Source: Microbacterium capsulatum | GTDB lineage: Bacteria; Actinomycetota; Actinomycetes; Actinomycetales; Microbacteriaceae | Assembly (NCBI RefSeq): GCF_030865425.1 | Contig: NZ_JAVFCB010000001.1 | Location: forward strand, 1-64,000 | Length of the DNA: 64,000 nt | Direction: 5' to 3' | In this document: one piece after another, positions 7,397-15,265 of the stretch | Position numbering within the stretch: position 1 is the first letter of the stretch | How the letters are laid out: every line of letters begins with the position of its first letter | Notes under the pieces: generated by a model | Databases searched by the model: none | What the model saw: only the letters and a program-made list of their open reading frames with translations | Told to the model about the DNA's origin: nothing | Program-made: the position numbers and the translations under genes

Positions 7397-8742
7397 GCGG
7401 TGCGGAGGTGGGCCGCCCGGATGCGGCGAAGGCGGAGCCCGCGGGCGCCCGGTCGGCGCGCACGGTCCGCCGGATCGGCGTGCCGCTCGGCGTGCTCTGG
7501 ACCGCGTTCCTGCTCGCGCACCTGTACGCCGCCTCGATCGGCTGGACGATGCCCGCACTGCCCATGGGCGACACCGTGTTCGTGTACGAGCCGTGGGCGC
7601 GGGACGCTCTCGGCGGCGGACCGATCGTGGGCATCACCGAGAGCTGGGTGTACCCGCAGGTCGCTCTGCTGCCGATGCTCGTCGCGCAGGGTCTCTCCGT
7701 GCTGCTGCACCCGCTCGTGCCGGGTGCGTACGCGGTCGGATCCGCGAGCTACGTGGTCGCCTGGTCGATCCTCATCACCGCGCTGGACGCGGTCGGCTTC
7801 GCCGTGCTGCTTGGCGGGGCCCGGGCGCACCGCAGCCGCGCCCGCCGGCTCGCCGCCCTGCTCTGGATGGGCGCGCTCGTGGCGCTGGGGCCGATCGCGA
7901 TGTTCCGGATCGACGCGATCACCGTGCCGCTCGCCCTCATCGGCGGGATGTGGCTGTTCTCCCGCCCGGCGGTGGCGGCGGCGCTGTTCACGGTCGGCGC
8001 CTGGATCAAGATCTGGCCGGGCGCGCTGCTCGTCGCCGCGGTCGCGCTGCTGCGGCGGCGGATCCGGATGATCGTCGCCGCGGCCGTCGTGACGGCGGCC
8101 GTCCTGCTGAGCCTGGTGCTCCTCGGGGGCGGCCGCTACCTGTTCGGCTTCCTTGGCCAGATGACCGGCCGAGGTCTGCAGATCGAGGCGGTCGGCGCCA
8201 CGCCGCTGCTCTGGCTCACGCAGATCGGCGTCACCCGGATCGAGTACAGCCGGCAGATCCTCACGTTCCAGCTCGCCGGCCCCGGCGTCGACGCGATCGC
8301 CGCCGCGCTGACCCCGCTCATGGTGCTCGGCGTGATCGCCGTCGCGGGGCTCGCCCTGCTCAAGCTGCGCGCCGGTGCACCCGTGCGCCGGCTGTTGCCG
8401 CCGACCATGCTCTCGCTCGTCGCGGTGCTGATCGCGAGCAACAAGGTCGGATCCCCGCAGTTCCAGCTCTGGCTGCTCACGCCGCTTCTGCTGTGGTGGC
8501 TGTTCGACCGCCCGCGCACGCGCGCCGTCACCATCGTCGTGCTCGCCGAGTTCCTGCTGACGCAGGCCGTCTACCCGGTCTTCTACGACGGGCTGCTGGC
8601 CGCCCAGCCGTTCTCGATCGCGCTGCTGAGCGCGCGCAACATCCTTCTCGTCGTCACCTGCGTGCTCGCGATCCGCGCGGTCGTACGCACGCCCGTCCCC
8701 CGGATCGCTCCGATCCCGCCCGCAGAACCTGGGAGGTCCTGA
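7393..8742 (+). CDS. Polytopic membrane protein, GT87/DUF2029-like glycosyltransferase
   Basis: A 449-residue protein beginning at GTG (GTGA overlap with nnrD). It has a hydrophobic segment at about 35-55 and around ten more to residue 430. The loop after the first membrane span contains YEPWARDAL, resembling the acidic extracytoplasmic loop of polyprenyl-phosphate-sugar glycosyltransferases of the GT87/mannosyltransferase type. Charged linkers such as GAWIKIWPGALL also fit. It may transfer sugars outside the membrane to a lipoglycan or polymer. The assignment rests on topology and loop motif, so the sugar and acceptor are unknown. The next gene overlaps its stop codon (TGATG). Confidence 0.65.
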   Translation: MSGAEVGRPDAAKAEPAGARSARTVRRIGVPLGVLWTAFLLAHLYAASIGWTMPALPMGDTVFVYEPWARDALGGGPIVGITESWVYPQVALLPMLVAQGLSVLLHPLVPGAYAVGSASYVVAWSILITALDAVGFAVLLGGARAHRSRARRLAALLWMGALVALGPIAMFRIDAITVPLALIGGMWLFSRPAVAAALFTVGAWIKIWPGALLVAAVALLRRRIRMIVAAAVVTAAVLLSLVLLGGGRYLFGFLGQMTGRGLQIEAVGATPLLWLTQIGVTRIEYSRQILTFQLAGPGVDAIAAALTPLMVLGVIAVAGLALLKLRAGAPVRRLLPPTMLSLVAVLIASNKVGSPQFQLWLLTPLLLWWLFDRPRTRAVTIVVLAEFLLTQAVYPVFYDGLLAAQPFSIALLSARNILLVVTCVLAIRAVVRTPVPRIAPIPPAEPGRS

Positions 8743-9074
8743 TGCTCGTCGCCTTCTCCGTCGCACCCAGCGGATCCGCACCGGATCGCACCGAGAGCCC
8801 CGATGCGTCCGTGCACGAGGCGGTCGCCGCCGCCGTGCGCGTCGTGCGCGAGTCGGGCCTCGCCCACCGCACCACGAGCATGTTCACCGAGATCGAGGGG
8901 CCCGACTGGGACACCGTGATGGACGTGGTCAAGCGCGCGACCGAGGCCGTGATGCCGTTCGGCTCCCGGGTCTCGCTCGTGCTCAAGGCGGACATCCGCC
9001 CCGGCTACTCCGGCGAGCTCGACGGCAAGATCGAACGCCTGGAGCGCGCGATCGGGGACGCCGGCGCCGAGTAG
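8742..9074 (+). CDS. MTH1187/YkoF-like thiamine-binding family protein
   Basis: A 110-residue protein of the thiamine_BP (PF01910-type) family. It starts VAFSVAPSG and carries SVHEAVAAAVRVVRESGLAH and MFTEIEGPDWDTVMDVVKRA, the family's ferredoxin-like beta-alpha-beta core. Members bind thiamine or related pyrimidines and form tetramers. The start overlaps the preceding stop codon (TGATG at 8741-8745), indicating translational coupling to the GT87-like gene. No thiamine transporter is adjacent, so the link to thiamine here is family knowledge only. Confidence 0.85.
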   Translation: MLVAFSVAPSGSAPDRTESPDASVHEAVAAAVRVVRESGLAHRTTSMFTEIEGPDWDTVMDVVKRATEAVMPFGSRVSLVLKADIRPGYSGELDGKIERLERAIGDAGAE

Positions 9075-9077
9075 GCT
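9072..9077 (+). promoter_or_regulatory. Predicted leaderless -10 box TAGGCT for the MFS gene
   Basis: TAGGCT overlaps the stop codon of the thiamine-binding gene and lies 6 nt before the GTG at 9084, a leaderless arrangement. Confidence 0.55.
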
Positions 9078-9083
9078 GAGCGC

Positions 9084-10325
9084 GTGAAACCCTCGAGCCT
9101 TTCGAGGGGTGCGGCGATGTGGGCGCTCCTCTCGCTCGCCATCGGCAGCTTCGGCATCGGCATGACCGAGTTCGTCGCGATGGGCCTGCTGCCCGACATC
9201 GCCCGTGACCTGCTGCCCGGCCTGTGGGCGCGGAACCCCGACGAGGCGATCGGCCGCGCCGGGATCCTGGTGTCCCTGTACGCCCTCGGCGTCGTCGTCG
9301 GCGCGCCCACGATCGCGGGTCTCGTCGCGCGCTTCCCGCGCCACAGGGTGATGATCGGGCTCGCGATCGCCCTGATGCTCGGCAACGGCCTCGCCGTCGT
9401 GCTGCCGACGTTCGAGACGGTCGGGCTCGCCCGGTTCATTGCGGGGCTCCCGCACGGCGCCTACTTCGGGATCGGCGCGCTCGTCGCCGCCGACGTGCTC
9501 GGGCCGGGCAAGCGCGCGAAGGGCGTCGCGTTCATCCTCACCGGCCTGACGGTCGCGAACGTCGTGGGGGTGCCCGCGGGCACGTTCCTCGGCCAGCACT
9601 TCGGCTGGCGCAGCGCCTTCCTCGTCGTGACGGCGGTGTTCGCCCTCGCCGCGGTCTGCATCACGTCGTTCGTGCCCGAGCACGAGGGGGATCCGGGCCG
9701 CGGGTTCCGCTCGGAGCTGCGGGTGTTCCGGCGCGGCCAGGTGTGGTTCGCAGTCGCGGTCGGCGCGATCGGGTTCGGTGGCTTCTTCGCGGTGTACAGC
9801 TACATCGCGCCGATGGTCACGGAGCGCGCGGGAGCGCCGACCTGGGCGGTGCCGATCGCGCTCGTCGTCTTCGGCGTGGGCATGACGATCGGCAACCTCG
9901 TGGGCGGTCATCTCGGGGACCGGGATCTGCGCCGCACCCTGCTCGTCGGGCTCGCGCTGATGGCGGTCGTGCTCGCGCTGCTCGCGATCCTCTCCTTCTC
10001 GATCTGGCTGCTGCTGGCGCTGGCGTTCACGATGGCGACGCTCTCGTCGGTCATCGTGCCGGCGATCCAGACCCGGCTGATGGACGTCGCCGGCGACAAC
10101 CAGTCGATCGCCGCGGCGCTGAACCACTCCGCGCTGAACATCGGCAACAGTCTGGGTGCGTTCCTCGGCGGGCTCGTGATCACCGCCGGCTGGGGCTTCG
10201 CCGCCCCGTCCTGGGTGGGGGCGGCTCTCGCGGTCGCCGGTCTCGTCATCGCGATCGTCTCGTTCCGGGTCGAGCGGCGCGCCGCGGACCGGGCCCCTGC
10301 CCCCGCGGCCGTCGATGCGGCCTAG
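9084..10325 (+). CDS. MFS transporter, AraJ/DHA1-like sugar or drug efflux permease
   Basis: A 413-residue major facilitator with about 12 hydrophobic segments. The first ones read ALLSLAIGSFGIGMTEFVAMG, characteristic of the AraJ/YdhP branch of DHA1 carriers, followed by the loop 2-3 motif GLVARFPRHRVM (about 76-87). GGHLGDRDLRR between helices 8 and 9 is the second copy of that motif. It exports small solutes by proton exchange. The substrate is not predictable. The start is GTG because it directly follows the predicted -10 box. ATG at 9117 would remove part of the first helix. Confidence 0.88.
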   Translation: MKPSSLSRGAAMWALLSLAIGSFGIGMTEFVAMGLLPDIARDLLPGLWARNPDEAIGRAGILVSLYALGVVVGAPTIAGLVARFPRHRVMIGLAIALMLGNGLAVVLPTFETVGLARFIAGLPHGAYFGIGALVAADVLGPGKRAKGVAFILTGLTVANVVGVPAGTFLGQHFGWRSAFLVVTAVFALAAVCITSFVPEHEGDPGRGFRSELRVFRRGQVWFAVAVGAIGFGGFFAVYSYIAPMVTERAGAPTWAVPIALVVFGVGMTIGNLVGGHLGDRDLRRTLLVGLALMAVVLALLAILSFSIWLLLALAFTMATLSSVIVPAIQTRLMDVAGDNQSIAAALNHSALNIGNSLGAFLGGLVITAGWGFAAPSWVGAALAVAGLVIAIVSFRVERRAADRAPAPAAVDAA

Positions 10326-10328
10326 CAT
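10323..10328 (+). promoter_or_regulatory. Predicted leaderless -10 box TAGCAT for the Nudix gene
   Basis: TAGCAT includes the MFS stop codon TAG and lies 6 nt before the Nudix ATG at 10335. Confidence 0.5.
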
Positions 10329-10334
10329 GGGCGG

Positions 10335-10982
10335 ATGATCAGCGCCGAAGACGACGACCTGCCCGTCGCGGGGACCGCCGTGATCCTGCGCGACGGCGAC
10401 GACGGGGTCGAGGTGCTGCTGCTGCGCCGCCCGGACCACGGATCCTTCGCCGGTGCATGGGTGTTCCCCGGCGGGGCGCTCGAGCCGGCCGACCGGATCG
10501 AGGGCGCGGGGGAGGTCGAGGACGCCTGCCGAGCCGCGGTGCGCGAGACGGCCGAGGAGGTCGACCTGGAGCTCGAGCGGCTCGCCCCGCTGTCGTGCTG
10601 GGTGCCGCCCGCGGGCGTCCCGAAGCGGATCCGCACGTGGTTCTTCCTCGCCGAGGATCCGGGCGGCGAGATCGCCGCCGCACCGGGCGAGGTCGCGGAG
10701 ACCCGGTGGATGTCGCCGTCCGCGGCGCTCGAGGCGCACGGCCGCGGCGAGATCGAGCTGTGGCCGCCGACCTGGCGCACGCTGCACGGCCTGCTCGACG
10801 TCCGGGACGTCGAGCAGGCGCTCACGACCGCCGGCGAGCCTCCGGAGTTCCGCACCCGGCGGGTGCCGACCGCGGGCGGCGCCATCTTCCACTGGGACGG
10901 CGACGAGCTCGCCGGCGCCCCGGCCGGAGCCCGCGACCGGATCGTGGCCGAGGGGCTGCCCTGGCGGTACGAGCGGTCCTGA
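10335..10982 (+). CDS. Nudix hydrolase with an extended Nudix box
   Basis: A 215-residue protein. VFPGGALEPAD (residues about 43-53) followed by RETAEEV (70-76) forms a Nudix box with Arg70, Glu71, Glu74 and Glu75 as metal-binding residues. The spacing between the GG and RE elements is about ten residues longer than the canonical GX5EX7RE pattern, an insertion seen in the NUDT19-like group of coenzyme-A or nucleoside diphosphate-X hydrolases. It is cytoplasmic and Mg-dependent. The substrate is not known. It is transcribed alone, and its 3' flank carries a dispersed repeat at 10997. Confidence 0.88.
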   Translation: MISAEDDDLPVAGTAVILRDGDDGVEVLLLRRPDHGSFAGAWVFPGGALEPADRIEGAGEVEDACRAAVRETAEEVDLELERLAPLSCWVPPAGVPKRIRTWFFLAEDPGGEIAAAPGEVAETRWMSPSAALEAHGRGEIELWPPTWRTLHGLLDVRDVEQALTTAGEPPEFRTRRVPTAGGAIFHWDGDELAGAPAGARDRIVAEGLPWRYERS

Positions 10983-10996
10983 TCCGGCGCCGGCCG

Positions 10997-11075
10997 CCCG
11001 GTCCCTGAGCCGGGCCCACGCGCCCCGGAGGCTCCAGGCGGCGCGAAGCGACGGCTGGAGTGGGCGTGGGGATGG
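10997..11075 (+). repeat. Dispersed repeat, copy A (intergenic)
   Basis: A stretch of about 78 nt beginning CCCGGTCCCTGAG is near-identical, at about eight differences and a one-base indel, to the reverse complement of 18704-18782. This copy lies between the convergent Nudix and metX genes. The other lies inside an ABC ATPase gene. Confidence 0.8.
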
Positions 11076-11083
11076 GAGGGCGC

Positions 11084-12292
11084 TCAGCCCGCGAGCAGCC
11101 GCCGCAGGTGCATGCCGACCTCGTCGGTCTCGATGAGGAAGCCGTCGTGGCCGAAGTCGCTCGTCAGCACCACGGCCTCGTTCCCGTCGAGGGTGTTCGG
11201 GATGCCGCGCGCGATCCGGTGCTGCCCGTCCACGGGGAACAGCCGGTCGGTGTCGATCCCGAGCACGAGCGTGCGGGCGGTCACCCGCCGCAGCGCGTCC
11301 TCGACACCACCGCGGTCGCGGCCGATGTCGTGCGAGTTCATCGCCTCGACGAGCGTGAGGTAGCTGTTCGCGTCGAAGCGCCGGGTGAACTTGTTGCCGT
11401 GGAAGTCGAGGTAGCTCTCCACCGCGAATCGGCCGCCCTGCCCGAGCGGGGAGACGCCGGACTGCCACGACCGCTGGAAGCGCTGGTTCAGCTCGATCGG
11501 GCTGCGGTAGTTCAGGAGGGCCATGCGCCGGGCCAGGGCGAGGCCGCGGTGCGGCCCCTCGCCGACCGGGGCGTCGTAGTACTCGCCGCCGGCGAAGCGC
11601 GGATCCATCCGCACGGTCTCGAGCTGAACGAAGTTCAGCGCGAGCTGGTCGGCGGTCGTCACCGGGGGAGAGGACAGCACCGCGAGCCGTTCGACCCGTT
11701 CCGGGTGCCCCACGGCCCACTCCAGGGCGTGCATGCCGCCCATCGATCCGCCGATCACGGCGCCCCAGCGGTCGATCCCGAGCGCGTCGGCGAGCAGCAC
11801 CTGCGCGGCGACCTGGTCGCGGATGGTGAGGTACGGGAAGCGGGACGCCCACTCGTAGCCGTCCGGCGCGATGCTCGCGGGGCCGGTGGAGCCCTGGCAG
11901 CCGCCGAGCATGTTCGGCGCGACGACGAACCACTCGTCCGTGTCGATCGCGCCGCCGGGGCCGACGATCTCGCCCCACCAGCCGCTCGTGGCGTGCCCGC
12001 GGCCGGCCTCGCCGACGACGTGGCTGTCGCCGGTGAGGGCGTGCAGGATCAGGATCGCGTTGTCGCGTGCCTCGTTCAGGCGGCCCCAGGTCTCGAAGGC
12101 GACGCGGATGAGGGGGAGCTCTCCGCCGCCCTCGGTGCGGAACGGGCCGAACGCCTCGAAGAGGCGGTCTCCGGCCGGGTCGCCGTCCCGCCACGCGCCG
12201 GTGGCCGGCGGCCGGGCACGGAGCAGCCGGGCGTCCGCCTCCGACACGCGCGCGGAGGGCACCGTGTCCTCGGAGGTCGTCTGCCAGTCCAT
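11084..12292 (-). CDS. metX: Homoserine O-acetyltransferase
   Basis: A 402-residue alpha/beta-hydrolase-fold enzyme that acetylates homoserine with acetyl-CoA, the first committed step of methionine synthesis. Family landmarks are ILILHALTGDSHV, WFVVAPNMLGGCQGSTGP, the nucleophile elbow GGSMGGMHALEWA with its catalytic Ser, the Asp region LVLGIDTDRLFP, and the catalytic His in FGHDGFLIE close to the C-terminus. The start at 12292 has GGAAG about 10 nt upstream. An in-frame ATG 48 nt further up is less likely. It lies downstream of metY in the same direction, but an AbiEi-like gene separates them. No promoter was recognised. Confidence 0.95.
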   Translation of the reverse strand: MDWQTTSEDTVPSARVSEADARLLRARPPATGAWRDGDPAGDRLFEAFGPFRTEGGGELPLIRVAFETWGRLNEARDNAILILHALTGDSHVVGEAGRGHATSGWWGEIVGPGGAIDTDEWFVVAPNMLGGCQGSTGPASIAPDGYEWASRFPYLTIRDQVAAQVLLADALGIDRWGAVIGGSMGGMHALEWAVGHPERVERLAVLSSPPVTTADQLALNFVQLETVRMDPRFAGGEYYDAPVGEGPHRGLALARRMALLNYRSPIELNQRFQRSWQSGVSPLGQGGRFAVESYLDFHGNKFTRRFDANSYLTLVEAMNSHDIGRDRGGVEDALRRVTARTLVLGIDTDRLFPVDGQHRIARGIPNTLDGNEAVVLTSDFGHDGFLIETDEVGMHLRRLLAG

Positions 12293-12509
12293 GGATCCAT
12301 TCTTCCGGGTGTATCGCGGTGACGGCGGCAGGTTACGCATCCCGGGCGCGGCTCGCAGGGCCGGTCTGCGCTCTCGTGGCGGCGTCGGTGGGCTCTCCCC
12401 GGCGTCCACGCCCGCTCGCGGCGTCGTGGCCCCCTCGCAGACACGTCCCCGAGAGGGGGCGTCGGCGCGGGGAGGGGGCGAGGTCGACGGAGCTCGGATC
12501 CGGGAGCCA
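12293..12509. other. 217-nt gene-free region with G-run/C-run motifs
   Basis: The region lies between metX and the AbiEi-like gene. It holds one GCCCCCTCGCAG (12429-12440) and two GAGGGGGCG motifs (12453-12461, 12472-12480). These match a larger set upstream of the AbiEi-like gene. No gene is seen. Confidence 0.6.
12429..12480 (+). repeat. G-run/C-run motif array, metX side
   Basis: GCCCCCTCGCAG followed by two GAGGGGGCG elements. The first 19 nt (12429-12447) match 13617-13635 with one difference (C versus T), making a direct repeat on both sides of the AbiEi-like gene. Confidence 0.7.
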
Positions 12510-13493
12510 TCACCCGGGCGGGTGCACTCCGAACGCGGCCAACCGTCGCCCCAGGGTCTCCGCCGTGGCGATGTGCCGGCCCTCCCACCGTGCGAACCGC
12601 CACCCGGTGACGCCGCGGACATCGTCTTCGCGCCGCTTCTCATCGAGGACGGCCTGCTCCGCCGTCCGCTCGCCGCGCAGGTCGTCGTCCAGGTACTTGC
12701 CCCGGCCGTCGAACTCCCCGAACGTTCGCGACCGCGGGAATGCGAAGTCCATCCAGTAGTCGTCGCCTTCCGAGCCACGGACGTGGACCTGCGGGAGAAC
12801 CCCGCGATACCCCAGGCGGTGCAGGTGGAGTCGGCTCACGCTCTCGCCGGGCAGCTGCGCGCGACCGTCGGCGAAGTCGACGATCCAGCGCGCGCGGCGG
12901 ATACCCGGTGCCCTGCTCAGGCGTGCGCGCTCGGCCATCCTGGCGTGCCAGGCCGCGGCGTACTCCGGATCCTGCACGTGCCCGACGACCGCCTCGCCGC
13001 GGACGGCGGCATCCGACGCCGCGGTCGCCGTGGTCTCGGCGACGGTGCAGGCCAGATCCAGGATCGTGCGATCCAGCGAGGTGCAGCGGATCCCGTCGAT
13101 CTCGACGATGTCGTCGGCCGGCACCTCGACGTTGTGCTGCATGGTGCCGGCGCGGGTGCGTCCGTGCCGTGCGCCCAGGATCGCGGTGTGCACGTTCGCC
13201 GGAGCGAGGCGGTACAGCGGAAGTCCATGCAGGACTGCCGCCGAAGGCCCCCAGAACACGGGCCCGGGTGACTCGGAGTTCAGATGCGTGGCGACGACGT
13301 GCACCAGATGACGGCCCTCGCTCCACAGCGCGTCGAAGTCCGCGGCGTCGGCGTAGCGATCGCGGCGCACACGCAGGAGTCGCCCTGCGGCGACGAGCGC
13401 ACGGATGTCGCGCTCGCTGTGTCCGTCGTCGCGCAGATCGTCGCGGGAGCGCAGGAGCGCGTGCGCCTCGGAGAGCGTGATCGACTTCCTCAT
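12510..13493 (-). CDS. AbiEi-like protein with C-terminal DUF559/Vsr-like endonuclease fold
   Basis: A 327-residue paralogue of the protein at 1527-2504. The N-terminal 50 residues (LSEAHALLRSRDDLRDDG, DIRALVAAGRLLRVRRDRY) form the winged-helix start of AbiEi-type proteins. FWGPSAAVLHGLPLY and TSLDRTILDLACTV follow. The C-terminal third has LPGESVSRLHLHRLGY, DFAFPRSRTFGEFDGRGKYLD (in two parts) and DEKRREDDVRGVTGW, the nuclease-like pattern. The ATG at 13493 is preferred because upstream in-frame sequence is low complexity. It sits between metY and metX and is bracketed by repeated motifs, suggesting insertion into the met locus. No cognate toxin is nearby. The function is unknown. Confidence 0.7.
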   Translation of the reverse strand: MRKSITLSEAHALLRSRDDLRDDGHSERDIRALVAAGRLLRVRRDRYADAADFDALWSEGRHLVHVVATHLNSESPGPVFWGPSAAVLHGLPLYRLAPANVHTAILGARHGRTRAGTMQHNVEVPADDIVEIDGIRCTSLDRTILDLACTVAETTATAASDAAVRGEAVVGHVQDPEYAAAWHARMAERARLSRAPGIRRARWIVDFADGRAQLPGESVSRLHLHRLGYRGVLPQVHVRGSEGDDYWMDFAFPRSRTFGEFDGRGKYLDDDLRGERTAEQAVLDEKRREDDVRGVTGWRFARWEGRHIATAETLGRRLAAFGVHPPG

Positions 13494-13597
13494 GCCGTCA
13501 GACTCGTCCACCGGGCGCGGCGATGGCGCGCCCGCGACAGATTCCGTGGTCTTCTCGGACGTCCGGGTGTGTGGAGGCTGAAGCATCTCTCGTCGCG

Positions 13598-13668
13598 GCC
13601 CCCTCGCAGCGTCGCCGCCCCCTCGCAGATACGTCATTCAGAGGGGGCGCAGGCGCTCAGAGGGGGCG
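13598..13668 (+). repeat. G-run/C-run motif array, metY side
   Basis: GCCCCCTCGCAG at 13598-13609 and 13617-13628, and GAGGGGGCG at 13641-13649 and 13660-13668. The array is arranged as two facing pairs able to form nested hairpins. Confidence 0.7.
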
Positions 13669-13690
13669 CGAACGAACGCGGCACGTACGA

Positions 13691-13720
13691 AGCGCCCCGG
13701 ATCGCGTGATCCGGGGCGCT
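13691..13720 (-). terminator. Hairpin terminator downstream of metY
   Basis: Perfect 13-bp arms (13691-13703 and 13708-13720) with a GCGT loop begin 25 nt past the metY stop. No T tract follows, which is common in high-GC actinobacteria. Confidence 0.7.
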
Positions 13721-13744
13721 CGGGCGTCTCTGAGGAGGAGCGCG

Positions 13745-15067
13745 TCAGGCGCGGGCGGCCTCGGTGACCTTGCGCGCGGCGGCGAGGGCCTGGTCGAGGT
13801 CGGCCTTGAGGTCGTCGATGTTCTCGAGGCCCACGGAGAGGCGCACCAGGCCCGGGGTCACGCCCGCGGTGAGCTGCTGCTCCGGGGTGAGCTGGGCGTG
13901 CGTGGTGGACGCCGGGTGGATGACGAGCGAGCGCACGTCACCGATGTTGGCGAGGTGGCTGAACAGCTCGAGGCTGTTCACGAACTGGCGGCCGGCCTCG
14001 ACGCCGCCCTTGAGCTCGAAGGAGAGGACCGCGCCGACGCCCTTGGGGGCGTACTTGTTGGCCGCCGCGTACCACGGCGAGGTGGGCAGGCCCGAGTAGT
14101 TGACGCTGGCGACGTCGTCGCGGGCGTCGAGCCACTCGGCGATCTCCTGCGCGTTCTGCACGTGACGCTCGACGCGCAGCGACAGCGTCTCGATGCCCTG
14201 GATGAGGTTCCAGGCGCTCTGCGGGGCGATCGCCGAGCCGAGGTCGCGGAGCAGCTGCACGCGCGCCTTGATGATGTAGGCGAGCCCGTCGCCGACCGCG
14301 GCGGTGTAGCTGGCGCCGTGGTAGGAGGGGTCCGGCTCGGTCAGGCCGGGGAACTTCTCCACGTTCTGCGACCAGGCGAAGGATCCGCCGTCGATGATCG
14401 CGCCGCCGATCGTGGTGCCGTGGCCGCCCAGGAACTTGGTGACGGAGTGCACGACGATGTCGGCGCCGTGCTCGAAGGGGCGGATCAGGTACGGGGTCGC
14501 GATCGTGTTGTCGACGATGAGCGGGACGCCGGCGGAGTGCGCGGCGTCGGCGACGCCCTTGATGTCGAGGACGTTGATCTGCGGGTTGCCGATGGTCTCC
14601 GCGAAGAAGAGCTTCGTGTTCGGGCGGACCGCGCGGCGCCACTCCTCGATGTCGTCCTGGTTCTCGACGAAGGTGACCTCGATGCCGAGCTTGGCGAGCG
14701 TGTACTTGAAGAGGTTGTAGGTGCCGCCGTAGATCGAGGAGCTCGACACGAAGTGGTCGCCGGCCTGGGCGATGTTCAGGATCGCGAAGGTCGAGGCGGC
14801 CTGGCCGCTGGAGAGGACGAGGGCGCCGGTGCCGCCCTCGAGTGCGGCGAGACGCTGCTCGAGCACGTCCTGCGTGGGGTTCTGGATGCGGGTGTAGATG
14901 TTGCCGAACTCGGCCAGCGCGAACAGGTTGGCGGCGTGGTCGGCGTTGTCGAAGACGTACGACGTGGTCTGGTAGATCGGCGTCGCGCGCGCCTTGGTCA
15001 CGGGATCCGGAGCGGCGCCGGAGTGGATCTGCTTGGTCTCGAAGCGCCAGTTCTCGGCAGCGGTCAT
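13745..15067 (-). CDS. metY: O-acetylhomoserine sulfhydrylase (bifunctional OAH/OAS aminocarboxypropyltransferase)
   Basis: A 440-residue PLP enzyme of the Cys/Met metabolism family. It converts O-acetylhomoserine plus sulfide to homocysteine. The N-terminus WRFETKQIHSG, TPIYQTTSYVFDNADHAANLF, the PLP lysine in VVHSVTKFLGGHGT (about 205-218) and C-terminal HPASTTHAQLTPEQQ are diagnostic of MetY rather than MetB or MetC. The ATG at 15067 has AAGGAGA 5-6 nt upstream. Its promoter and a palindromic operator lie at 15159-15205. With metX it forms the direct-sulfhydrylation route, which would draw on homoserine from hom at 44.4 kb. Confidence 0.95.
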   Translation of the reverse strand: MTAAENWRFETKQIHSGAAPDPVTKARATPIYQTTSYVFDNADHAANLFALAEFGNIYTRIQNPTQDVLEQRLAALEGGTGALVLSSGQAASTFAILNIAQAGDHFVSSSSIYGGTYNLFKYTLAKLGIEVTFVENQDDIEEWRRAVRPNTKLFFAETIGNPQINVLDIKGVADAAHSAGVPLIVDNTIATPYLIRPFEHGADIVVHSVTKFLGGHGTTIGGAIIDGGSFAWSQNVEKFPGLTEPDPSYHGASYTAAVGDGLAYIIKARVQLLRDLGSAIAPQSAWNLIQGIETLSLRVERHVQNAQEIAEWLDARDDVASVNYSGLPTSPWYAAANKYAPKGVGAVLSFELKGGVEAGRQFVNSLELFSHLANIGDVRSLVIHPASTTHAQLTPEQQLTAGVTPGLVRLSVGLENIDDLKADLDQALAAARKVTEAARA

Positions 15068-15158
15068 GATGTCTCCTTGCGCGACGTGCGATAGCGACAC
15101 TGGAATCGCGTCGCAGGGTAGGGTGGGCCGCCCCTTCAGAGCCGGCGGCATTGCATCG

Positions 15159-15185
15159 AGAGTACGGATCCTGTCCCGCTGTCAA
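15159..15185 (-). promoter_or_regulatory. metY promoter (-35 TTGACA, -10 TACTCT)
   Basis: Read on the minus strand, TTGACA (15180-15185) and TACTCT (15159-15164) are 15 nt apart. They place the transcript start about 85 nt upstream of the metY ATG. Confidence 0.55.
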
Positions 15186-15205
15186 CAAGACACGGGAAAT
15201 GTGTC
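15180..15205. promoter_or_regulatory. Palindromic operator candidate at the metY -35
   Basis: GACAC (15189-15193) and GTGTC (15201-15205) are inverted with a 7-nt spacer. TGTC-N5-GACA (15180-15192) overlaps them and the -35 box. The sites suit a dimeric repressor or activator of sulfur-amino-acid genes. The identity of the regulator is unknown. Confidence 0.45.
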
Positions 15206-15253
15206 GTAACACGCGGGCGGGCACCCGGAGGGGTGGGTCAGAGGCGGATCCCG

Positions 15254-15259
15254 TAGCGT
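15254..15259 (+). promoter_or_regulatory. Predicted leaderless -10 box TAGCGT for the SDR gene
   Basis: TAGCGT lies 6 nt before the ATG at 15266, with no Shine-Dalgarno between. Confidence 0.5.
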
Positions 15260-15265
15260 GGTGGC

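Larger units (their letters stand above)
13494..13744. other. 251-nt gene-free region upstream of the AbiEi-like gene
   Basis: It contains two GCCCCCTCGCAG and two GAGGGGGCG motifs plus the metY terminator hairpin. No gene is seen. It presumably includes the promoter of the AbiEi-like gene, but no clear -10 was identified. Confidence 0.6.

Noticed and set aside
8583..12194. A 1203-codon minus-strand open frame
   Set aside because: It runs antisense to the thiamine-binding, MFS and Nudix genes and out of frame through metX. The Arg/His/Asp-rich composition is typical of a shadow frame in high-GC DNA.
12429..13668. CRISPR-like array from the repeated GCCCCCTCGCAG elements
   Set aside because: Repeats are only 9-12 nt with irregular spacing and both orientations. 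There are no cas genes in the window.
15068..15158. Possible SAM riboswitch in the metY leader
   Set aside because: The leader is only about 85 nt and lacks the conserved core sequences I know for SAM-I, SAM-II or SAM-IV riboswitches. A short GC hairpin alone is not enough.
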